Assembly (NCBI RefSeq): GCF_030463535.1 | Contig: NC_132894.1 | Span: 32,973,625-33,037,624 of the forward strand | Length of the DNA: 64,000 bases | Direction: 5' to 3' | Source: Salminus brasiliensis | Lineage: Eukaryota > Chordata > Actinopteri > Characiformes > Bryconidae | In this document: positions 47,813-59,100 of the stretch, piece after piece | How positions within the stretch are numbered: the stretch's first letter is position 1 | How the letters are laid out: each line of letters opens with the position of its first letter | Notes under the pieces: generated by a model | The model's input: the letters and a program-made list of their open reading frames with translations, nothing else | Database searches by the model: none | Told to the model about the DNA's origin: nothing | Position numbers and translations under genes: made by a program

Positions 47813-47845
47813 ATGAAACTTAATCCACGTCAGGCTCCGTTATAT
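47813..47845 (+). CDS. akap13: akap13 coding exon 1
   Basis: Eleven codons, MKLNPRQAPLY, after acceptor tttttcag at 47801. Donor TAT|GTAAGT-like. The exon itself starts at 47802 with 11 bases of 5' UTR. Confidence 0.92.
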
Positions 47846-50800
47846 GTAAGTATCTTTCTATGCCGTCTACTGTTTGTTTAATAAAATGTTTCAAACAGAT
47901 GATGTCATTGCTGACAAGCACAAGTTTTTCTATCCTAAAACATGTCCTAAACAGGGTAAAGGTGGGTGTACTGTGTACAGAATAAAAGGTCCCCTGGCAG
48001 TCTGGATGTGGTGTTAAAATAAGATGATTGATTGCTCTGGAAAGACCAGACTTTCAGGTCTACAAGCGTCCAACTTCAACTGTGAAATGAATAAGGATTA
48101 GTTGATGTATCAGTTAACTGACCTGCAGATTTATCAGTAAGTGCAGATAATTAGATAATTAACAACTACTTACGGTTTAATGATTTCATGCTCTTTCAAG
48201 CTTACACTCCTCACCTGCACTCTCCTGTTAGAGAAACAGGCTAAAATACCATCGTTAAAATAACAAAAACATGCAAAATACATCCAAACCTGACCATTAG
48301 CTTGAGGATAACATGTTATAACACACACAAGCACATAGCTATTAAGAAAACTGATGTGGGTTTATGTTGTTTGCATAGAAAAACATTTTAAACATTAACA
48401 CATTAGTCAGTGAAATACTGCTTGGAGCATATTTAATAGGCCAACTTTACTCCTTTTTTTTTATTTCTGGTCACTAAATGCTCAGATAGATCTAAGAGAT
48501 ATTTTCCAGAGCCTGGTGGAGATATTGGTTAATAGAAAACATCGGACAATATTGAAGTTTTACAATTTTATCACTACTGGCAAAAATATTACTGATAATA
48601 AACTCATACTTACTGTTTTATTGCCATAACATTGTTGGGATTTAACCCCACAATCTTCTCACAATGGATGAATCTGAAGACTAGCAAAATCTGAAGGTTT
48701 AAATAGCAGAAACATGACAAATGTAACCAAATTTAGTCTAACCCAATGGAAAAAATAACACAAATACAATAACCCATCATTCTCTGACCCCATTTGCGAC
48801 TATATCATGAAATTAGTAATTTCCTGCCAGATTTGTGCCATGTTAGTCATCCTGCAGTTTTCAGAATATCGATCCAGTTTGAACTTTTGATTGGATGTGT
48901 AGTTTCTGCGTAGCAATGGCTTTTTACCATTTGTTTCCCCATAGAAATGAATGGCGTACAAGCGTTCACTCTTGTACTCATCGGCATGATAATACAAATA
49001 CACAAGCTATCATTTTAGCTCATTTTGGATGGTACATTATAGATGCCTCATAGACGCTCACCTGATATTCAACTACCATTCAACTGAATGTGTCTTAAAT
49101 GCAACTGAACTCTATATTGAATGTAAATGGTTGTCTGTTGAATGTATCCCTACACCTAACCCTAACCACAACCTTACCCTTGAATCAACCCTAAAACCTT
49201 ACTGTAAAAGGGGAAGGTTAGGGTTAAGTGTTGGGCTACATTTAGTTACATCATCATTTCAGTTGCATTCAGCTGAATTTTTGAGATATCTACAATGGAC
49301 CATCCAAGTGAAGTGATACCATACACTACTGACACCCAGCTGAACACCTGGGACACCTGGGATAGCATAGCGACCACATGAAATACCATACCAAAGGTAA
49401 AGGTGTAAGTATTTGTCGCTGTACAGTGTACAGTGAAATGTGTCCTCCACATTTACCCCATCCGTGGTAGTGTACTAGGGGCAGTGAGCACACACACACA
49501 CAGAGCGGTGGGCAACCAACAACTCAAGTGCGGGGGGAGCACAAGGGGGTTAGGTGCCTTGCTCTAGGACACTTTAGCCATGGATTGAAGGAGTAGACAG
49601 ACCCCCCAATTCTTACCTGCTGAAAGGATTCAAACCAGCGGCTGGTCTCAAGCCCACTTCTCTAACCATTAGGCCATGATTTCCCTAGCAACCCTATAGC
49701 AACCACCTACCCTTTTGGTTTCGCGATTGGTTCGCTACCCTTTTGGTTTCCCAGTTGAAGTTGGAACCACTTAAGCTGCACAACCTTCAGGAAAAGCACT
49801 TTTCTAAAGAATTTACAAATTGGTCGTATCGGGCGAACCCTAGACTTTCTGCAGTTAACCAGATAACCCAAGCCAAAATTCAGACCTGTGGGACACTTCT
49901 AATATAAACGTTTGGCTCAAACTTTGAAGCTAACTAGGAAAACTTTGTGAAATACGCCCCTCCTATAGGGCTCAACCTCAGCACTTTGTAGGCTCTGAAG
50001 GTAGAAGAAGCAGAAGCAGCAGAGGCGTGTAGAACTGGTGTCCGGTTACCTTCGTTCCAGCCCTCACTCATATACCCAGCTCAGTCAACAAAGAGGTGCT
50101 CCCTCAGAGGGGATTTCCCCCACCCGCTGCTGTGAAACTTGCTACCGCTTCAAAGACGCCTATTCTGGTGCTAACACGCTGCAATTAAGCAGGTGAAAAG
50201 ATATCAGATCAGTCGAAGCACTGGCAGATCCATGATGAATGCAGCGATGACGGTGGTAGCGGGTGGATTATGATCGCTTGCTAGTACGTTTTGAAGGACG
50301 GATAATCTCTTCTTACCTGCCTTTGCTCCTTCCTAGTTTCCCAAGGATTCAGTTGCAATACTGAATCATATTTTGTTTCTACTTTGTAGGAAAGTAGAGC
50401 CCTATCAGGTGTAAGCAGATATGATCAGCACAGTTCATATTCCTACCTTTTACCAGGGAAGGGATCGAGTGAGTGTTACTGTACTGAGTTTATGTTTACA
50501 GGCTGATTTTACTGGTATCTGTTCTCCTCATGGAGTCTAGTATTATAGTCTAGAGTTCTCATCATTTCAACACCTGGTTTGGTGGTAAATCAGGGCTTAA
50601 TGATGGTAAATCAGGTGAGCTGCTGCTGATGATGCTGCTGCTTATGGAATTGAACACACCCACGCTGTACTGGCTGGACTGGGGCGAACCAGAAACTGGG
50701 AACCAGGCTTTGTTCTTTAGACTAGCTCAGAAAATCTCTCTAACTGCTGAGAGAAATGCTTTTCACCCTCTGGGGCCTATAGAAGTACCGGCGTGTTGAA

Positions 50801-53100
50801 CTCAATGTTTCTCAATGTTTCTATTAACATCTTTGCGTTAATCTGTAGAAGTCTAAATATCTCACAGCTGAAGTTACGAGGTTATGAAGAACCACTGAGA
50901 AACGTCTGTCTTCTGCCTCCTGCCCTGTCTAACTGGTGGATTCGTGTGTCCATCATCTGCCCCGGTGGATTCGTGCATCCGTCTATGGACACTCAGAAAA
51001 TCACTAAAGGCCAGATTATCTCTTCACAAAGAGCTACACTAGGTCACATGAGGCCTCGTTTTTGAAAGAGTGTGTTCCCCGTAGCGCCCCCTAGCATAAG
51101 CAGTGCTCCCGACACTAGGAGGATAAGGACTTAACACATTTCTTCCGATACCTGTGAAGCCAATCACTGCCTCGTTTCCAAATGCCGCTCAGCTTCTTAC
51201 TGGAATTTGCCGTTCCACCTTAAATGGTGCAGATCATACAGAAGGTAGAATGTAACTGCGGCGCTGTTTTAAGGTGGAATTTTAGCTTCATGCTGTGAGA
51301 TTAGCACTGTTTATTTCTTTAAAATGATATTTTAAAACATTTTATAGCAGTCAGATCAAAGTCAGAATTTTTTTTTTTTTTATTTAACTATGATTAAACT
51401 GCATTAATATATATTTTTATATATCGAATAGAACATTGGTAAATGCTAAATGCTAATTCTGTGCCATATCTTTAATATAAAAATAGCTTTTTAGATATTT
51501 AAAGCAGTAGACTCAGGTAGACCTCGGTGTCTAAAACCTGTACAGTGCTGTATATCTGTCTTTCGGTGAAGGGTGTAGCCACCCTCTTCCACATGTTACC
51601 GTTAAGTGTGAGGTTTTGTGCAACTTCTCTCTGTGGTAATCTCTGCAGACCAACAAGAACACGATTTCCTGTCAAAGTACAACTTCAGTTATTCCGCCCC
51701 ACAGTTAACTCTTAACTCTCATTTTCATCATCAGGTAAAAACAAGAGCTTCCCACCGAGAGATTTCATGCTATTCCTCAAATGCGAAAAGCTGGTTGCTG
51801 TAACTTTTCAATGATCATCCATCTGACAGGTGCAGGACATAAAAGCTAATGCTAAAAAGGTGCTGGTTCAACACTGTACTACACTATACGGCCAAAAGTT
51901 TGTAGACACCTGCTCCTCCAGAGTTGCTTTTGAAATCAAGGGTGATAATGCAGAGGCAGAGTGTGTTTTGTGTTTTGTTCGCTTTGGTGCAGTAACAGCC
52001 TCTACTCTAGATTTTGGAACATTGCTATGAGGATCTGATGGCATCTGGCCATGTGATTGAGGTTATAGTTATAGGGTATTACTTATAGAGACCAAAAATG
52101 CCACTTAAACTTGTCCCAGAGGTATTAGCTGGAGCTCCAGCTCTTTAGAAAAGTCACGTCCACTGCTCCGCAACCCAGTGCTCCATTGCTTTATACAGTA
52201 CCCACCCCTCTATGTAGTGGATGGCATTGGGCTCGGTGACTTTAGACTCATGCGTGGCTGCTCCAGAGCATCCCGCTATATTGGCAAAGCTTTTTTTTCG
52301 ACGCCGATTAAACAAGCTGTGCATGCTCAGCTAAATGCCTTTGTCAGTAATGGGTGCACCGTAAAGTAGCTGAACTCGCTCATTAAAAGGAGTGTCTGGA
52401 CATGTTTGTACGTATAGTGTGTAATCAAAGTCCCGTCTGGCTGTTTGCTAGTCTCTAAGCTGTAGCAGTTCCTAACTGGAGAAACTAATATCTTGTGCTG
52501 TAAAGGAAGAGAGTTAGTAGTGTTAGTTTAAAGACAGTGTGAAGCTGATAATAAAGGTAATGTTTGATATTTGTTACCAACTTTTCAGTAAATGGATGGA
52601 ATTCAGTTTCAGATGCTCAGCAGGTTTGAACCAACAATCTTTAAGGCGTTAATCACTTTGTGGCTCATTTCTTAAGCTTCTTTTCTTGTCTGTCGGAAAC
52701 CGTTCGGTTGACATGAACATATCTGTGGTCATTATGTTCCTCATATTGAAAGCTGGAGTTCTTTGTGTCATAAAGGAATCTTCTAGTATGCTTCAACCTC
52801 ATCTCACCTGGCATTAACAGGCATCCTGGGTGATCCTGGGTGATCATCAGTGGCCTCTCGAGGATGCACTATAATCCAATCACTCAAACCACCACATTGG
52901 GAGGTGATCAGAGATGCATACGACCACATATGACATCTCGATGCATCCCAAAAAGCAAAGCCACACCCACATCAACTACATCACTGCCTCAGCTAGAAAA
53001 AATGCAATGGCCGTGAGGCCACACCGCCCAAACAAGGTAGCTGAGCACGCCACAATAACAAACAAACTAATGGATAAAGACGATACTCATGACTGGAGTA

Positions 53101-53133
<33 letters not shown>

Positions 53134-56100
53134 GTTTTGTATTAAAATGGTACATTAATGTGCGCCACGCCCCTCCTTCAGTGGAAACGCTGTGAGAAAC
53201 TCAGATTTGGTCACAGGGGTGTATAAATGGCTATGCGGTTTGGCAATCATTTGTGATCGGATCATCCGAGTGATGATCCGATCAACGCGTGTTAATGTCA
53301 GATGTGAACAGGGTCATTTTGAGGTGTTTCACTGTACATAGATTTATTCCAAGTCATTTTGGAGCATTTCTATTGGTCCATTCATCATGAGATTTAGACA
53401 CAATGTAAAAAACAGCAAGTAGAGATACAAGGTTTTTGTGTGACAACAACAATATGAATTATTTGATCATATAAGCATAAATTGGAAACTGGTCTTAGGA
53501 TGAGACTGACGTAAGAGAATCCTGTCCAGCCTTCAAGTGCAGGGTTGGAGTGAACATTTGCTGTTACTTTCACTCTCCCTGAGGTCTTCTGGTGTCCATG
53601 GCAATCTGGCGGACCCTGTGAAAACTCCGCCTACAGCACTACGCTGGCCGCTGACCTTACGAATATAGACTTCCCTCTGGAAAACTGCTTCCGTCTCTGA
53701 GAAAGTTATGATGCCGTTGACTGGAGAATTTTAAACTATGTGTTTTACATAAACATGGACTGGAGAAATTGAACAACTGCCCAATGACTTCTGTTAGTCA
53801 AGTGGAAAAAATCTAACCGGTCATTGATATTATTGTCTATGGTAATCAAACATGTGCCACAGATGCAGTAGATACAGATTACAGCTATAGTTAGGTCTAT
53901 CTTAGTTCCCCAAAGCTGAAATGGGAAATGCGAGAATGCCTTAAGAATGGATTATAATCCCCAGCTGTGTTGCTTCTGGTTACAGGGCAGTTGCGTGCTA
54001 ACCGTTCAGCTCAACGATGAGGAGCTTAGTGAAGGAGGAGGCGTTAGTGAAGATGCGGAGTTGTTCCTGGTGTTCTCTGGATCCACTCAGCGGCATCTCA
54101 GCAGCAGCCTGAGGGTCAGCCATGACACTCTGCAGGCAGTGTGCCCAGGTATGTTCAGCCTCCCCATATGTTCCATAAGCTTCACTGAATTACTGAGTTT
54201 TCCCCCTATTTAGTGTCTATTTTTGCTCAGATTGGCTAGTCCACTAGACCACTAGTCCATTAGACCTTATTTGTGAGGAAGCCTCAAGATTGGGTCTGAA
54301 ACAGATGAATCATCATTGTAGAAAACATGAACAACGTAAAGCATCCACAGGTCTAGCGCTGGCTGGATCCTTATATGTTTCAATGACTGTCTTTCCATCT
54401 CCAGTGTCTAATTCCAAGTTAGTTTCCTCTGTGTTAATACTGGCCCCTTTTATTTCCCCCCCCCCAGAAATCAGTTATTAAACCCTTATTCTGATATATT
54501 GCAGGTAATAGAAAAGACCTGGTTTATGGTAATTTAATCACTTCAACCATTATGAGTGTGCAGGCCATCGTGACTGCGTTTAGTCATATAGTGAATGGTT
54601 AACAGCAGAGGGAATGACGTGTCCAGGACTGTGTGTCAAGGGGCTTCTTTGTCTGTTTACTTACTTTAGTCAGAAGAAGATTCTTCTAAATTTCGTCCAG
54701 CGTGTTTAAGCAGAAACACTGCGGGCAAAATCTGTGTTTGCTTTACACAGACCTAACCTAGAGAACCTTTCAGCCCTGTGTCATGTTTCTTTGTCACCAA
54801 TACTGAACCGTAAAATACTGTAGACTCTTCATGTGAGCCGAAGGTCAGTCGCTGTCTGCTTTATCCGTTATGTAAGGTTCTGTTCGGATTGACTTGACCA
54901 TCCTGCTCCTGCCAACTCGTCTGTCTGCCCTGTCAAGCCTGGAGAGATGTGGCAGCACTCAGGCCTGTCAACAAAACATGTTTGCCCCTTGATCTGATTA
55001 AGGGCTCAGGTGGATTGCAGCAAGCAAAGCAGGGTGCATGGAGGCCCACAGAGAGTGCATTCATGTTATCTGGCTGGGTGCAGTCAGGTGTCTTATTCCG
55101 TACACAGAGCCGCGCAACCCGACTGGACTGCAGATCCACACATAGCAGCTACGAGATGATTTTCATATTCATGTATGCATCAGTATGAGGTACAGAACTG
55201 AGATTAGGCACAGGGAAGAAAAAAAAGGACCGAATGAAGATAAGCGAGGTTAACTGCTGCATACCTGGGGTAGTCATTCATTTATTAAATTAAGCTCTAG
55301 ACTTACTGCTAGGTTTGCACCACAGCAGCACAAAAGAAATGTCTTAACACATGTCTTAACTTAAACATGTTTTGTAAATAAGGGGAACGTTTCATCCTCT
55401 GCTTGTCATCGTCTGTTCAAAGTCTTTTCTCGCAGCATTTACCACATAAAAGCTGCGCTTTGGAGATGTGCCCAAGTACCACCCCATCTCCACTTTTGTG
55501 CTTTTCTGTTCCCTAGTCCTAGTCAGTCCAATAACGTCTGCTCCAGTCAGGGGTGAGTGATATGGTAACGTATATTATTACAATATTTAAAGACATTTTC
55601 ATCATAAACAATATTTATTACTATACACATAATGGCAGACAATAAACATCAGTATTTACAGATTCTTAAAAACCACTCTACAGTGGTCCAGCTTCTGTTT
55701 TTATTCAATACTGCTGCCCTTTATCCAATTAAACCAGCACTAATTACACTGTCTGTAATGAACCGAGCAGCTGATCTGATCTGATTCTTTAAGCACTGAC
55801 GATATCTATAATAAAATGTATCATAATATCAAAGAAAACATAGATTAGACCAATAAACCGAGAAACAAACCAAGGGCAGAGCAAAGGCTAAACATAGCAA
55901 AGACCTAAAAGACCCCTTTTGTGCTGTACTGCAGGCAAAACCCACTTTGTAAATAACAAGTACATCAGGCTAGACGTTACTTTGTGATCGAGTTCATGTG
56001 CTACTTTAGTTGTGGAGGTTTTGGGAAATGCTCATTAAAAGCTAAGCATTCGTAAGAAGTAGTTAAAAGCTTTACGTAGCCTTTGGGAAACTCTTCCCTG

Positions 56101-59100
56101 GCAGTAAAGAGTGTATTCTACAAATTTCTCATCTTTTTGATTAGAAATATGATCACATACAGCTCCCATAAATGCTGCAGTTTCATTAAATGTAAAACCT
56201 GAGGCTCATGCTGCCACATTTTCAGCATTTTTATACCAGTGTTATTATAAGATGATGCAAAATTTATAGGTTGATTTTTTTCCACTTCAATGCCTTTTTC
56301 GATCAAATACTACCTACTCAGCCACTCATTTCTACAAATAGACGCATGGCCAGTCGGAATGCATTGACGTAGAGTGTGGTTAGCTTAGCTGGTCGTTATG
56401 GCCTGGGTCAGTGATTTACTGTGGGTCAGGGCTAATGCCAGTCTAGGCTGAAGATGAGTGGGGGTGGGAATGAGAGGCTGATGAGCCTGGAGAAGAACTT
56501 CCAGAGTCAACATGCTTTTGATGAGTCCAGCTTTTGATGGGTCTTCTGATAACAATTTGAGGTTAGTAAGGCACGATAATGTGTGTCATTTATGGCACGT
56601 TAATGATTCATCATGCTGGAGCATTACTTACGGTGCTAATTTCCTGAGCATTATTGCATTGATGTTGAGAGATCGTTTCATGCCGCTGTAAACAAAGCTG
56701 TGTTATGGGCTTTCCTCTTCTGGGAAGCATGGGAGTATTAGACAGCCCATTTTTCCTTTGAAGTGACTTCGGAAAAAGCAAGTACACAGTTCGTAGGTTC
56801 AGGCAGGCTTGCTCTGCTTTATTCTGGGACTGCCATCTTTAGCCTTGGACCTTGACCACGTCTTGTAAGTGCGGTTCTCCCTGGGGTGAGACTTGGCCGT
56901 CATGTTTACAGCAACCACAGGCTCCAGCCGCTGTGGTTATGGGCTGGGTGTGGGTTGCCATATAGATAATGACTCGGGTTTACTGCAGTAAGGAAGGAGA
57001 CACCTTAACGCTGTCATTTGCTGAAGTTTACAGCAAAGTGTGGAAAAAAGAAGCATGTCGCTGTGCCTCATGCCTTTCCCAACAGCCGTTTTTTCCATAA
57101 GAAATATGTCTCCTAAACTAAAGCAAGCCCAACAGTCTTTGGTGTCAAACGTGTTGATGCTGACATGCTGAGATGTTCTGTAGATGTTCTGGAGGGCCTG
57201 ATTTCCCATAACAGTGATGCGTGTCAAGGTCTGGAATGCCTGTATGTCGAAGTTCAGGTATTGGGTGCAGGAGAAATGGCTGGCGTTAAGACTGAGGTGG
57301 GACAAATTGATTAGCTCCTGGTTAACTGTGGTGGGATATCTGATAACTGCTGCCTATCAGGTCACGTTGGCCACGCCCCTTTTCCTCACAATATATGCAT
57401 CAATGTTTGTGGACACACCATCTAAATAATGCTTCAGCTACTTTTTAAGTAGCACCCATTGCTGACAGAGATGTGCAAATGCACACACACAGCATGTTTA
57501 GTCCTTAGAATTAAAAAGTATTGTCAATAACATAGGACTCTTTGAAGCAGATAACCATGAACCTGTTGCCACAGCACCATGCTGCCTAATGCCACTTTTT
57601 CATCCCAAAAGTATTGGATGGAGCACCATCCTTCATTCCAGAGAACACAGTTCTTCCACTGTTCCACAGCACAATGCTGCCTAGTTCCAGGCGTGGGCTA
57701 GAGGGGTATAAAGCCCCCCAGCATTGAGCTGTGGAGCAGTGGAAGAGCTGTGTTCTCTGGAATGATGGATGGTGGAGCTGCATCCAGTACTTTTGGGATG
57801 AGCTGGGGGGCTTTATACCCCTCCAGCTGCAGTTAACCCACCTACCCTAACTCCCCAGCTCATCCCAAAAGTATTGGATGGAGCACCATCCTTCATTCCA
57901 GAGAACACAGTTCTTCCACTGTTCCACAGCACAATGCTGCCTAGTTCCAGGCGTGGGCTAGAGGGGTATAAAGCCCCCCAGCATTGAGCTGTGGAGCAGT
58001 GGAAGAACTGTGTTCTCTGGAATGATGGATGGTGGAGCTCCATCCAGTACTTTTGGGATGAGCTGGGGAGTTAGGGATGAGGTTGGGTGGTGATTATCTC
58101 ATATCCCTACCTTACTAACACTCTTGTTGCTGAATGCAATCAAATCCTTAAAGCAGTGCTCCAGAATCTTGTAGAAAACCTTAACTAGATAGCAGAGACA
58201 GTTACTCCAACAAAAGCAGGATGAACTCACGTTTTAATACCTTCGATTTCAGAAGAAACAATGAAGGTGCTGTTAGGTAGACAGATATTAATGTCAACAC
58301 ATTAATGAATATTATTAATGTGGTTAGATATGTGCCTAAAACACACTGCTCTGTACTGTGTATATAACATCTCTTGCTATCTCTCTCTCTCTCTCTCCCT
58401 CTCTCTCTCTCTTCTAGCTCATGGCTGCTGTGAGTCAGTGGTGGTCACCGTGTGCTCTGCAGACTCTGATGGCCTTGTTCATCAACTCGCCTCAGAGCGC
58501 ATGTGCTTTGTCCAGGACCTGGCCTTCGACATGGCCCAGTTCCTGGTGGGAGCAGTGGGCCGGGCCGACATGCTAGAGGGAGCTCTGCTGCTGGACGAGC
58601 ATCAGATCCCCCTGCAGGAGTGCGAGAGGATGGATCAGAACCTGGCCCTCGCCCTCTCACACATCACACTGCCGCCTGGCTGGAGCGTCCTGGGGAACTG
58701 CAGCGGTAAGCCCACTGCGCGTCTGCCACAGGTTCCTCCGACTATATTTACTGATCTTACTGATTGGAATTACTCCTCCGTGCAGTTGTTTTCACCCAGA
58801 CAAATGTAAGGGAAGGTCCTTGGTCAGCATCCTCAAGTCTGGCCGGCGGACAGCAGAACTGTTTTTATCGCTTAGGCCCACCACAGTCACATGGTGTTGA
58901 GGGGAATAGATAATGGAATAGACATGTTTGACGTCCAAAGTTCACTTCTTTAGTTCTGGGCTCATAGCCACAAGCTGTAGGCCTAAATCATCACAAATTC
59001 ACCACAATCTCTGTTAGACTTGTATTTGTGTGGTTCCTGACACTGTATTACTGTATAACTATTACTGTTATCTATAGAAATGGGCAAAACGTATGGACAA

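Larger units (their letters stand above)
57396..58262 (-). mobile_element. Copy of the 'ggacaaaagtattgggaca' family with duplicated palindrome
   Basis: Starts with the family end (tcaatgtttgtggacacacc) and ends with the inverse of the family start (about 58262). The central 200-bp palindromic block occurs twice, at 57601-57800 and 57861-58060. Confidence 0.85.

Noticed and set aside
56937-57305. Minus-strand frame of 122 codons in akap13 intron 2
   Set aside because: Unrecognised composition and no splice or promoter context. A chance frame is the simplest reading.
57586-58043. Minus-strand frames starting MQLHHPSFQRTQLFH and MELHHPSFQRTQFFH
   Set aside because: They lie in the palindromic element. 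The same peptide start also appears in copy A at 13347, so they are repeat-derived.
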